A stretch of DNA of 64,000 nt from Trichobilharzia szidati (taxonomy: Eukaryota > Platyhelminthes > Trematoda > Strigeidida > Schistosomatidae). This document shows positions 1-11,927 of the stretch, in pieces. The notes under the pieces were generated by a model, which saw only the letters and a list, made by a program, of their open reading frames with translations, did no database searches and had not been told where the DNA came from. Positions within the stretch are counted from its first letter, which is position 1, and every line of letters begins with the position of its first letter. A program made the translations under genes and the position numbers. The stretch is from NCBI GenBank assembly GCA_944472155.2, contig OX235272.1:80048020-80112019 (forward strand), read 5' to 3'.

Positions 1-485
1 TATGCGTCCATTCAGGATTGCTGGTCTCAAGTGTCCGGACGTCAGGTGAATCACAAGAGCAGAGAGTAACAATTTCGACGTTAGTCTAACAATTCTCCTG
101 ATAGCCCAAGGCTTATTGATCCTTATTCTTGGATCCGAAAATATCCCTTCACTAAGACTTGTGATTATTTAAAGACTCTTTCAACTTCTTTATACGAGCT
201 CACTGTTGACTAGGAGGCCAGATGGTTGCGTTGCTAGAAAGACTTTGTGCTAGTTTCCTGCTGGCTTCATCCACGTATAACACTCTTGAGTTTGTGTGGC
301 TATCTATCCTGCTAAAATTGCTTTTTTGTCACACTACGTGCTGGCTGTTTGGAATGACCTACCTAACCGGTTGGCTATGCTGCTCTTGAGACTACCTCCA
401 ACTACTGAAGCAGGGATGTAAAGCATATGGCCGTTCAAGGATGTATTTCCTAACCATATTATGAAGAAAAAATAAAGGCACACGG
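1..485. other. No recognisable feature
   Basis: I see no coding, RNA or repeat signature here. The LINE-A fragment begins near 486. Confidence 0.4.
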
Positions 486-1437
486 TCTCACCACAACGCA
501 GTTAGACAGACAGTAGGCAACGATGAAACAGGCATAAAATGGACCCACACAAAAGACTTAGAGGATCTGGACTTCACCAATGATATACGTCTGATCTCCC
601 ACAAATTGGAAGATATGCAAGTGAAAAGCAACAAGTTGGCAGAAGAAGCATGAAGAGAAGAGAGGACTTCAGGTGAGCATAGAGAAAACACAGGTGATGA
701 AGATTCCTGACCAACAGCAAAAGTAACTACAACAGACAACAATCAGCATAAATGGGCGAAATATGAATGAAGCAACCTCCTTTACCCACCCACCTACCTA
801 CCTACCTGGAAAGCATCGTCTCAACTACAGGCGGACGGAACTGATGAGAATATCAAAGCACGGATCCGGAAAGCAAGGCAAGCTTTCATCACTCTCAGGT
901 CTATGTTGGGATCAACAGGACTAACTGACTCAGCATGAAAATGAAAATAAGATCCAAATTTTCAACTCCAATGTGTAGTCAGTGCTAGTCGCCATATGTA
1001 CGAGGGCCACTTAAACAAACTACAGACATTCATCAACAGCTGTCTTCGTCCAGTACTCAAGATCAGATGGCCGGCCAGAACAGATCAGCAACAGGAAGGG
1101 ATCTCTGGGAGAGAACCAACCCAGCAGGAACCGGTTGTACAACAAGTATGCAGTAAGAATGGAGGTGGATTGACCATACTCTCAGAAAACAAATCATCAA
1201 GCGACATCACACGACAGGCCATTACTCTAGTCGAGTCCGAATGGGGAGTGGCGGGTCGGTAGCCGATTTGAGGGTGACATGGAAGAGGTCATACGAAAAG
1301 GAGATGAAAGTATGTGGACAGACATGGAGACATGTAATGAAAACGTCAGCGGATAACCGAACGCAACGGAGACGGTTGAAGCCCTATGTTTCTCTAGGAA
1401 TTAAAGGAAGAAATAATGATGTAATGCAGCTTAGATA
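486..1437 (+). mobile_element. LINE-A fragment, 3' half of reverse transcriptase ORF, degenerate
   Basis: Translated in shifting frames, this matches the C-terminal half of the LINE-A copy at 60243-61791 (minus). It shows the stretch before and after the catalytic motif (LEDLDF then LISHKLEDMQ), the Leu-Gln-Thr-Phe-Ile-Asn block near 1015-1050 and the Arg/Trp-rich tail. Frameshifts, stops and a short insertion of CCTA repeats near 785-805 break it. The catalytic Ala-Asp-Asp is not readable. It is 5' truncated, as is usual for LINEs, and ends in an A-rich tail near 1437. It has no coding capacity. Confidence 0.8.
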
Positions 1438-2799
1438 AAAAAGTTGATTGTCGAAAGCGAAGCGACAAATTTTGCTGGTCCACTGCAGCTGTCTTTGATG
1501 GAATTAGTTTACTTTGGCACAAGTAGGTACTTGTGAAAATCTTTGACAACTCGATGGAAAGGATGTTCAATCAGCCCACTGCCAATGATCGAACAGTTTC
1601 TCTCTTTTTAATAATTTTTTAGTACGCGAAGATACTGTACTTTGGCCGAGACGGATTAAGATTCATGCAGTGATGGTGTAAAGACGTAATAATAATAATT
1701 TATATTTTCATATAAACATAAATTTACATGAAAATGCATGCCATTTTTACAGGCACGATCAAGTATGATACAATGTCAAATAGTAGATTGTCTACAAGTT
1801 AGTAATGTTTGAACAGCTAAATATTTGATATATGTATAAATACACTCATTGTCTGACCCATGTCGTATCATTATTGAATTAAACAGTAGTCCTCCAGGTT
1901 GCGCAGGAAAATCGACTTCATTTCGTCTTCAACCCGTAGTTGCAGGCATACGATAACCAACCAATATTGAGGTAAGTACAACGTTTACAGGGGATAGTAA
2001 GCTGTTTTAGAAAAGTAAAGGTGCAAAGGTGAATCATTAAAGTGTAATGAAATAGGTAAATGCAATGTATCATTAACATATGCATTCATAAAGGAAATAC
2101 AATGGGAGACTATAATCCCTAGGCTGACAAAGTTCCTTTGCAATGTATAATGCTACCCTATAGGTTTTACTATCATGTTGTTCACTTTTGGTTTAATACA
2201 TCAGCGTTTTTTTATTTTTGTTGCACCAAAATAAAAATCAATAAAAAAATATAAATTATTTAGTAATATAATGAGAAGTGAAAGTTATTAGAAATGTATG
2301 AGATGAGACATTGTTAAGTGATATTCGAAGATACGACAAAGGAAAGCATGTCAATTTATAAGATGCCCCATAAATCTGTGCAGAGCCCACGTGGTCGCAT
2401 CTCAGCAATAGGCTGACCGAATGGTATATGTTTAAAGGTATAAGCATGATCTGTCCAGGCGATCATTATTATCTTATTCAAGATAAAGATTCAAGCCCTC
2501 ATAGAAATCTCGAGCCGTCAAATTGCATATTGCTAATCCTGCAGAATGGGGCGATTCACCTTAGTGTCCGCCACCATATCTACTGATCAGCATGCGCCAC
2601 CCTCCCTCCTTTTATGATGTTAGGCTCTGATTGTTATGGCTACAGCAAATATATTGCTTGATTCCAGACACCTTCGTACCTCACATTCCATTTCCCTAGC
2701 TTTCTTAGTGAGTGCTTCCAATAGATCTCCACATACAGATTTATGAACATATTATATATGTGTGCATGCGTCCTAATGAACAGATTAGTTTATAAAATG
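1438..2799. other. AT-rich stretch without recognisable gene
   Basis: Only short chance open frames are present, and no motif was recognised on either strand. Confidence 0.4.
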
Positions 2800-3560
2800 T
2801 TAAACCCTTAAAGAGTAAAAAGAATAGGTTTTGTGAATAGTGGAGCAAGATTCAGCAGAACACTATAGTTAGAGTTCAATGTAGGTAGTATGAACTGAAG
2901 GTAAGGTCGGTTGTACTAAATTGTCATGACAGTCTTTTATATAGTAAACATTTGACATTGCAAAGTAACCAGTCTACACATATTATCAAACGATATTAAC
3001 ACAGAACCAACAGAATTTTAACATTTGGTTAACAATACCGCAGTGTGTGTATCCTGAAGAAGGGTAGTTAGTCTTACAGGGAGCCGTAAAGTAAATCAAA
3101 GTATATATGATAAGAGCGTTATCAATATTATAATTCGTAACAGCTTTCATGACAAGTGCTTCCCATTAGGTCACATGGCACAATAATACCAGAGGACATT
3201 TTTAACAGTATTATCATCATACTTGTGAACAAGTGGGTTACTACAAAAGACTAAGAAATTAGGTTTCCCTTAAGAGTTATGAAGTATAAAAATAGCTAAT
3301 ATTAGAGCAACTAAGTTATATTCTATTTAGTAGAGTGATATGAGTAGTGGAACAATTAGTGATAAAGTTATGTAAAGTGGTTCTGAGTAAGGCAACTGGT
3401 TAGCAGAACTTGTTATGCTAAATTTTCATGACCGATTTTCATACGGTGCGCATTAGATATTGCAAAGTAACCCTTCAACTTATATAATGTTAAAAATACT
3501 GCGAAATATTATAAAGATTATACGTTTTAGGAAGGTGTATGGGAAAAGGTGGTTATTGGC
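2800..3560 (+). repeat. Two diverged direct repeat units, about 0.5 kb apart
   Basis: The block around 2915-2985 (TCATGACAGTCTTTTATA then CATTGCAAAGTAACC) recurs in diverged form around 3415-3475 (TCATGACCGATTTTCATA then TATTGCAAAGTAACC). The text before and after is also loosely similar, so two old units of an AT-rich repeat appear to lie in tandem. No coding signal was seen. Confidence 0.45.
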
Positions 3561-3799
3561 TGAGTAAAGTCATTCAGACACAAATAATAGCATTGTATTA
3601 TTAACTGTATATACATATGTAAAATATTAAAAGGTGTGGTTGCTAATATAGTTGTTTCTAGAAGTAATTATATTAACATAACTTACTGAAGACTATACAG
3701 AAAGGAAAATCAGTAAATTAGTTAAACGTTCGCTGCGTAAGTAGTAGAGTCGAGTTATATGTAACTAACTGAGCTGAAGACTGGACCGGCTTTTACTTA

Positions 3800-4960
3800 C
3801 CATTTTACCAACATTTGTGGTCTTTTAGACAAGCTAGGGTGGACATGTTAATGTGTCTCTCTAGGCTCCGTTTGAACCCATTGGGGTTTTCACAACATCT
3901 AATTTCAGATGGTAGTTGGTTCCAAAGAGTGCAATATTTAATGGTGAAAAAGTTTGCCCTAATGGATTTTTTGTAGGTAGCCACCTTGACAAGGTAGTTG
4001 TGGTTTCGCAGCTGATATGATTTAATATTTTCCCACGTTATGGATGAGTTACTATAACAGTGTTTTCTTATGACTTTGAATAGTAGAAATAAGTTGCACT
4101 TCACCCTCCTTAACCACAGAGGTTCTCAATTCAGACGCATACACCTGTCAACATATTCCACTGGTTGGTCAAACCCTATTATGCGTTTCGTTAGGAATCT
4201 CTGAACAGTTTCGATTTTTTTCGGTCTGCAGACCTTAGGTTACTATACAGGAGAGCACAATATTCAAGTTTGGGGCGGATACACGTTCTATATATAGCTA
4301 ATCTTGCTTCTTGGGTGTAGAAGTTACGCAGCACAAAGCCAATAAGTCGTTTACAGTCGGATACGACCTTATTTGCATGATCGGAAAAGGTTAGATCTGA
4401 GTATGTTATCCCGAGATCTGTGACAGTGTTCAGTTTCGAGAGGAGCTTACCGTACATATATAGGCACATTCTCGGTTTCCAGCGTCCCAGGTGGGCTGTA
4501 CCGCACTTGTCTGGGTTGAAAGTCAGTTGCCACTTTTCGCTCCAATCGCCTAGATTGTTTAAGTCATGTTGGATTTTGCTTTCGACGCTCTTATCATCGT
4601 ACCCGTAATCATATACTATCTTGAGATCATCTGCAAAGAGGTATGGCTTGCCATACTTGATCACAGAGACTATGTCATTTATAAATAAGAGGAATAGAAT
4701 AGGGCCAAGAACGCTACCCTGTATTACACCACTAGTTATCGGCTTTGATGAAGACAGCTGGTGGTTGATTTTGACTAATTGCTCTCTTTCTGTGAGAAAA
4801 GAATTTATCCATTTGAGAAGTGTCCCGGTTATTCCGTTGGATTGGAGTTTTGTTATGAGTCTGATATGTGGGACTTTATCGAAGGCCTTGCTAACGTCGA
4901 GAAATAATGTTGTTACCGTGAGTCTGTCGTGGTAAATAGCCTACAGGTAGGTGACCTTAC
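3800..4960 (-). mobile_element. LINE-E, CR1-like non-LTR retrotransposon, 3' half of RT, broken
   Basis: On the minus strand a reverse transcriptase reads from about 4940 down. First comes a Phe-Leu-Asp-Val-Ser-Lys-Ala-Phe-Asp block (near 4900), then a Gly-Val-Ile-Gln-Gly-Ser-Val-Leu-Gly-Pro block (near 4720), then LFADDLKIV (near 4620), the Ala-Asp-Asp catalytic motif. The thumb region and a C-terminal Trp-Asn-Gln-Leu-Pro block (near 3925) follow, typical of CR1-group LINEs. The 157-codon frame 4191-4664 is the longest open part. It is 5' truncated and has at least one frame break near 4190. Confidence 0.8.
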
Positions 4961-5639
4961 CACTTTTCAAGCCATTTAACTGGCTTCCTAGATCCCTCGA
5001 CTTTAATTCCCGAAAGCTCGTAGGAATTCGCTAATTTAGTTCCTTCTCACACATCTTGAATTCGTTTACGTGTATGTCCATTTTTACTACCCTAATTCAA
5101 AGAAATGGTTGTGAGTGACTGGAACCAAGCCCAGCAGATGATTACAATAAACTGAGGTGTTGTTTTCTTGTCAATTTTGTTAGGCCTTTCATCTAAGGAA
5201 ATCTCCAAACTATCTTACACGGAGCAAACTCCTGTTATCCATTAGGTAGCGTTGAATATAACCCAACCCCAAAGTTTACTTAGCTGCGATCAAGTTTTTT
5301 CTTCGCCTTATAATAATCGCCTACATAATGACCACTAATGTAATTCCTCTCTCTGGCCGACAAGCAAGGAAGTTCAGAAGAATTAACGCTGTGTAACTGT
5401 GTGATGTTTTGGAAGAGTAAGATACAAAGTGATTACAGAGAAGAAAAAGGAGGAAATGTCTCACGCAAATAACTTAAAATGGGCAATTGCAAACAAGCAA
5501 TGATAATGTTTTCTATTACTACATTATATTGTAATGTTATAATGCGAAACTTTTGAATTAATTCTTTTCGTACTACCGATTTATTATTCCTATTAAAAAA
5601 CAGTGACTGAAGGTACTCAAATTATTTCTTGCCTATTCA
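4961..5639. other. No recognisable feature
   Basis: AT-rich with only short chance frames. Confidence 0.35.
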
Positions 5640-7050
5640 AGTGCATTATGCCTAATTTAAGCCTGAATGAAGATAACGTGTATGTCTGATGTGGTGGGTG
5701 CAAGTATTCCTAAACTCTATAGTTATCTGCTATATCCTGCTCCAAAAATATGGTGGAGATGTGTGGATGACACTTTCATAGTGTTAGAAACGGAACATAT
5801 CTGTAGCTTCTTCAAACCTGTAAACTTGCTAGTAAAGAGAATAAATATCACTTTTGAATCGGAAAATGAACAGGGATAATAAGCTATGGTGGACTGAAGA
5901 ATAAAACGAATAGAAGAAGGTAAATTGCACACTAGTGTTTATAAAAGGCCAACGAATTCTAGGAGATGTTCAGATTTTAGTTCATCTCATCGGTTTTCTC
6001 TAAAGGCAGGCTTAGTTAAGTGTCCGACAAACTGAGGAACAGCACTAAGTAGTACAACAAGGAACCCAAATTATGCAATGAAACAGATAGAAGAAGCGTT
6101 GGTGTTTAATGTAAGGCACCTGCAGTTCTATCGCATAAGGAGCAGACATCTGAAACCCTACTTAGGATTCTTAATACATCAGGAATTAGAGTGACATCCA
6201 AACCTACAAACTCACTCAGAGACAAGCTCTGTAAACTAAAGGACCCTGTATGTTGAACCAATTATACAAAATAATATAATTTACAAAATGCCTTGCAATG
6301 ACTGTGAGTTAAGTTAACTACATAGGTCAAACTAGTGGATCGGGGATAGTCAGATTGTCAGAACATAAGAATTTAGCTAAGGTTAGAATGGTTGATCTCA
6401 CGAAGATAAGTAATTTAGAAGGAAGTTCAGCGGTTGCACTACATGCATTAACACACAACCACGTGACAGGGTGTGACAGGGCCGAAATTCTAAGAAGTAA
6501 TATAAGTAAGTGGAGAGAGGTTGATTACAGAATCTTTGTTCATAGAATCTGAAACCAACAGGTGCAATAAGAATGACTCATCACTCATACAGGAATACCG
6601 GAAAGTATTACTTCTAATCAAATCAAGAGATCAAAAATAATGGAATTATATAAATGAAATTAGAAAGTTGTATGAATATGTGGTATTTTCTTTTTATTCC
6701 TTCTCGTTCCCAGTGGAACATAGGACTCCAAGCTGGAGGCTTGAAGTTTCTGTAGCAGTGTTTATTTTTACAGGATGGGTTTGCTAGCCTCATTCCCAAC
6801 CTTTCCTCTTTATCAGCTTTATTTCTGGTTTAGCAAGGCAAAGGAGTGCGTCTGCCGGGGGTCGAACCCCGGACCATGTGCATGGTCGGCGAGCGTCCTA
6901 ACCACTGTACCACCGACGCAATAAACTGTGCTGGAAACATCATCAATAAATATCACTGTTTAACACTGTGAGACTTCATCAAAATAAATTTTCTCCATAA
7001 TGGAATTATACTTTACCTCAATGCCCAAGTTCTTTTATTATACCTGCACC
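5640..7050 (+). mobile_element. PLE-1, Penelope-like element remnant (RT tail plus GIY-YIG endonuclease), interrupted by a SINE
   Basis: The 70-codon frame at 5667-5879 holds a reverse transcriptase palm fragment with WWRCVDDTFIVLE, where the usual YVDD reads CVDD. Downstream, in broken frames, follow the Phe-Leu-Asp-Val block, then a Cys-Asn-Asp-Cys cluster and Ser-Glu-His-Lys near 6290-6370. These fit the GIY-YIG nuclease that ends Penelope-like elements. The segment 6355-6552 stays open. A second copy lies at 40441-41520. A SINE-A copy (6691-6920) splits the 3' end, and the shared end sequence resumes at about 6940-7040. Stops and frameshifts make it inactive. Confidence 0.75.
6691..6920 (-). 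mobile_element. SINE-A copy (tRNA-derived)
   Basis: The minus strand starts with a tRNA-like head: GCGTCGGTGGTACAGTGG (A-box-like) and GGGGTTCGACCCCC (B-box-like), about 70 nt. A body follows that is shared with copies at 13445, 15960, 16820, 23733 and 32546, then a 3' tail containing CCTATGTTCCACTGGGAAC. It is inserted in PLE-1. RNA polymerase III transcription is inferred from the two boxes. Confidence 0.85.
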
Positions 7051-7787
7051 CTTATGCCGAGAATCATTTCTATGCTCCTTAGTTTGGGCAATTCAGTGGA
7101 TTCACATGTACCATTCGCCGTCGCAATTGTTATGTATGGCTTTTTAGAAAAACGGTGCCTTCAGTAAACACCAGTGTAGATTATTGATTCGTTTTATGTA
7201 ATGCATTAACACGGAGGCAAAATAGAGGTCTCTAACAACTTCCCTAGATTATTCCGCCACAAGATTGTGTTAAGTGAGGATTGTTCGGACAACGACGTGC
7301 TTTTTCCTCTCTAACCGGAAAATACCTATTTTGTGAATTATCCGCTTGGGTAACCTGATCTTCCTAGCCGGTGAATTAAATTCAACCATTACTTACATAT
7401 TGAATCTCTGTGTGGTAAGTCCAGCTGTCTCCAACTACTGCCAAAGCTTCAGGTACTATATTTGTAGCAGCATCTGCCTCACTCCTTCAGATAAACAAGA
7501 CTTGTTGGTATACCACGTGATTGCTGTGAAGCCGATCATCCAGAAAGTACTAGGTAAAGTCGAAAACCTTTTCTTTTCCTTGCCTTGTACTTTATCAGTC
7601 TTATTCTTGTTCTTGTGGGTAGATACTGTTGCACTCTTATTATTATACAGCATAATTTTTAGCGATAGTTAATATGGCTGTAGAAAGTAACCTTAGAAAT
7701 GGCACCAAAACACCATACTCTGTAGTCACAAGGGCTTCAGCCAGAGAAGGCAAAAACCCAAGGACACCAACCACAAAATAAGCCAGG
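7051..7787. other. No recognisable feature
   Basis: The 108-codon frame 7346-7672 is low complexity and hydrophobic by composition. I see no motif and do not call it a gene. Confidence 0.35.
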
Positions 7788-8830
7788 TAGGTTTAGGCAA
7801 ACCACTTCTGTCATGGTTGAAGGACTACCTAACTGAAAGGCAATTTTGTACCAAGGTCAATCGAGTCCGATCATCTTGGCACAGCTCGTCATCAGGAGTG
7901 TCGCAGGGTTCTATCCTGGGACCACTGATGTTCTTGATTTTTATCAATGATTTACCATGCCGTCTAAGCTGCCCGACTCTTCTGTACGCTGATGACGTGA
8001 AGATATGGAGGGCGATAAAGTGTCCGGAGGACTCAGATAGAATGCAGGCAGATCTAAGGCTTCTGGAAGACTGGGCGGTAGCCAGTGGCATGACTTTCAA
8101 CCTGAAAAAGTGCAAAGTAGTGAAGTTACGCACCTGTAGACTGCAGAATGCAAGTTACACCCTGTGCAATGAAAGCTTGTCCTGCTCAACGTCGGAACGT
8201 GACTTAGGTCTAGTTCTAACGGAGAAAATGGACACAAGCGTAAATTACACGGGGTATGTAGCGAGGGCATATGCGGTCATACACTTTACATATAGACAAT
8301 TAGGTGCACTCGCTCCTGAGCTCTTTCTAAGGTTGTATAAAACATACGTCAGACCGCATCTTGAAGTGCATAATATCATTGCACCCCCCCTGCTTAAAAG
8401 AGACGCCAACCTCTTGGAAAGAGTCCAGCGACGGGCAACAAAAGGAGTGGTTGGTCTCCAAAATAAACCATATGATGAAAGGCTGAAGAAATTAGGTCTA
8501 TTCACACTCAGTTACCGTCGTCTGAGGGGGGATTTAATTACTGCCTACAAAATAACAAATGATCAGAATCACCCAAACAAAGGTGTTCTGCCATTGAGTA
8601 GGTATAGGCTCCCTCGTGGAAATCCTAGAAGGATAGCTCATCAGAGGGCAAGGACCCGGGTGCGCTCACACTTCTTTTCCCTGCGGGTTTGCCGTCCCTG
8701 GAATTCCTTACCGGCAGATGTAGCTATGGCACCATCTGTGGACGCCTTTAAACGAAGGCTGGACAACCATGCAGCGACACAAGGACTTCATCCAAATGGC
8801 CCTTAAAATCGCATACATTATTCAAAGGTA
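7788..8830 (+). mobile_element. LINE-C, CR1-like non-LTR retrotransposon, 5'-truncated, RT open frame intact from truncation
   Basis: One open frame runs 7817-8806 (329 codons) and reads in phase from about 7788. It holds reverse transcriptase blocks: GVSQGSILGPLMFLIFINDL (residues ~28-47), LLYADDVKIW (~56-65, catalytic Ala-Asp-Asp), the thumb with DLGLVL, then the CR1-type C-terminal region ending in Arg-Pro-Trp-Asn-Ser-Leu-Pro. The endonuclease and fingers are missing, so this is a dead-on-arrival 5' truncation. The absence of stops over 330 codons points to a relatively recent insertion. The first Met is incidental. Distinct from LINE-E and LINE-D. Confidence 0.88.
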
Positions 8831-8956
8831 GACAATTAAACTGGTCGTTTTACTTCTTTCCATTCTCTTCAGTCTTACTCTCCTGACAGCTTTAACTACA
8901 CCTATTATTATTATTATCATTATTACTGGTATATATATATACCGGTTGACTGACTG

Positions 8957-9391
8957 TTGTTACGTTTTCTTATTCTTTTTCTGTCTGTTAGTCTGAATAC
9001 CTTCACTAATTATATCTATTATTATTATTATCTCTTTTCTATTGACGACGATACCGAAGGACCAACTGGTGAAAGGATCAACTCCATTCACAGTAGTAAC
9101 AGTCTTAACACCTCATACTACAAACCACATATAATTAATCCCTGCACTACTCCTTTTGGAGTCAACCAAAGCTACGACAGTCGAGTGGCGGGACGAGCTA
9201 CGCAGACGTTTACCGAAGATCAGGAACCTCTACCTCACAATCAAGAGGCGAGCACAAAGAAATCAAATTGGTTTATACTAGCTTGTAAAAACGATATTGG
9301 ATATTGGAAGGTAAGTGTATCAAAAATACACACTTACAAGTCTTCCTTCATCACATTTCCATACTTTTCGCTAATTTGGTTCCTTTTGTAG
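8957..9391 (+). other. Unassigned 144-codon open frame, possible orphan exon or LINE leader
   Basis: This frame stays open over 435 nt directly downstream of LINE-C. From about residue 30 it has mixed, non-repetitive composition, rich in Ser, Thr, Asn and Gln. In-frame GGTAAGTGT, a strong splice-donor match, lies at 9310-9318. I recognise no domain. It could be an exon of a gene whose other exons lie outside the window, the 5' portion of a LINE, or chance. Confidence 0.25.
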
Positions 9392-9489
9392 TAGGATGCG
9401 TATATCCCTCATGTGTTTTCAGAAACTCAACAACCTACTTTTCGTCGTTAATGCCTCCGTGTAGTGGTCGAAAATGTCCCAACCTTTAA

Positions 9490-11884
9490 TGATCTTATGT
9501 TTTACGACATATCAGACATATTCAACAGAATAACACCAAAAATTCAATTGCCCACTACAAATATCAGAGAAACTACAGCCAATTGAAGCCTAAGACCATT
9601 CATTAACTATAGAATGAAATGTTGAGCGAATACGTCGGCTGAAGTCAGCTAAGTAGTGAGATACATCATTTTGCGCAATCTGTTGACCTTCAAGTGTGCG
9701 CGTCATATTCGATTGGGGTAAATATCTTTAAGTTTTGATATAATTGTATATCTTACTCTTATGTTGTACATACGCGCCAGTTTAGTGTAGAAAACTGGGT
9801 TCACTAAGTATTTTGTATGTAATGACATAACATATACATAGGTCTATATATAGGTGTTAGTTTCCCACCTTAGCAATCACGTTATTATTGGTCTTTACTA
9901 ATCTTTAATCTGAGATTTGTGAATTTCCGATGGATCCTTGACCCATAATTATGGCGAAGTTCTACAATAGAGTCCCAAGGAACGAACGCACAAGTGACCT
10001 TGAACCGACTAATGAGAAAAAAGGATGATTTCTGCATAAAATTTTACGTATTTTTACAGAAATAAGCATGAAAAAAATCAAACAGGGTACTCTTCTCTAA
10101 TATGAGATAAAAAAATGTTCCAATTATTAAGAGGAGTTTCAGTTTTTAAATTAAACCAATTTCTATACATGTCTTCATTCAAATGACTGAAAATAACTTC
10201 GTTTTGTGATCCGTTGGTAGCTCATATTCTATTTTCAGTCTTCCCCAGAAACCTTCGATGGAATTATTATGAGTATACAGGTCGACGGAATCATCGATTT
10301 CCTCTATGATGATCCATGTCTGCCAGTAATTGACAGAACAAGATATTCAAATATATAAACTCATCACTTCAAGAAAGTTCTAGAAACATAATTCAGTGTT
10401 TACCAATATGCACAATTATTCGCGCTAGATGGTGAGCTTCTCAACCAATGACTAGCATGCGTTCAGGTCATCGGAACATTCACAAGTCATTGCTACTGAC
10501 TTTAATCGCCATAATTATGTCCTCTGGATTCAGCACTGAAACGTGGTTTAAATGGTTTCAGTGGATGTACTTCGACAAATCACTAATTTTTCAGTCACAA
10601 TTGACGACGAATTATGCCTTTTTTTTATCTCACTCATGGGTAGTTAATTTAGTTGAATTGAATTTCATACTTAATAACAAGTTTATTTTTTATGTATAAA
10701 ATATAGCACCTTTTAAATAAGAAACTATTGTATACAAGGTTTGGTGAATGTACTAAGTAAAATTTCCTGTATGTACATACGCTTGTCAGTAAATGAATTC
10801 GTTGCGTACACTCAGCTGCTTTGCTTATGTTGTAGCTACAGTGCGAGTGGGTTTTACATGTATGTGAGACACATTGACTGAATGTTCGTCAAATAATGCT
10901 TTTATTCAATAAAGCTTCAGCGTTCTCTGGTGAAATATGTCACTCCTGTATTTCATCATAAGACAAGCATCTTCATATTTTAAATTATATCAAGAATACT
11001 GGGCATAGTGAGCATCTGTAGCAAAGGTCCTTGGTATTATTATTGTAGAGGTCGGCTCACTATAATCTTCACAAAAATTATTTGCCATCTAATGATATTT
11101 CCGAATAAAAAACAACCAAAAGCTTTTGGACAAGCCAGATCAAATATCTGCAGGTGTTAAGATTATGTGCCCTGTAGTCTGAAAAAGAGTGAAGGTCTGT
11201 TGGGTCTATCAAAAACTGATTGATTCTCTTGAGTTAATATCAGAAAATTTTAGTGATCTGATTTCTAGTTTCTACAAATTAGTACCCTAACGTGTTTTGA
11301 TTCATCATATTCTACTCCTGTATGCTGTCTGAGTAGCCTTATTTTCTGATGTTTACCACTGAGCTTTCAATTCATCTTTTGTGTTTCTGATATAAATCGT
11401 TTCTTGGTGGCACTCTTGCACTTACACTTTCAGAATCAAGTGATCTGCTTAATAGTTCTTAAACTTCATGTTATAAGCCGTTTAACTAATTAGAAGCATT
11501 AATTTATTTGGTTTATTCAATTTACTTAATTGAGCTATTTATCTGTTGTTGCGCTGTTTGTTAGCACTGAAAAAATCAACGCTTTTGTCGCGTACATAAA
11601 CATTTCTATCGACAAAGCATCATCTTATAATAGTTTGAAGCATTCTGTTTATCACACTTCCAAAATTATGGAAAGCAACTTAAATTATGCCAATCGACTC
11701 TCTGTTTACTTGAATGCTGATTATTTATTAAAACTGGAGCTTCCATAAACTGCTGAGTTTTATTTATTTCTATATAAATGCTTAACCTTAATTTTCGTTT
11801 GAAAATACCCCTGTTTTAATGGGCAGGTTGAATATTTCAGTTTGGTCGTACTAGTTACCTTCATTGTGGACTCATTTTTTGGTA
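9490..11884. other. Upstream region of MTHFD, no feature recognised
   Basis: AT-rich. Small frames such as 10448-10699 and 11530-11748 show no family signature. The MTHFD promoter and any 5' UTR or trans-splice acceptor must lie near its 3' end, but I cannot point to a specific element. Confidence 0.35.
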
Positions 11885-11927
11885 ATGTCGAAAGGAATTG
11901 TATTGCATGGCCGACAAATTGCTCAAG
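11885..11927 (+). CDS. MTHFD: MTHFD exon 1
   Basis: It starts at ATG and encodes [14 protein letters not shown] plus one base. The donor GGTATGA follows. The next intron is only 42 nt (11928-11969), typical of schistosome 5' introns. Confidence 0.88.

Noticed and set aside
6850..6920. A functional tRNA gene on the minus strand
   Set aside because: The same tRNA-like head recurs with the same body in at least five other places, so it is SINE-A.
7346..7672. 108-codon frame as a possible membrane protein gene
   Set aside because: Low-complexity, T-rich, no splice context or family motif.
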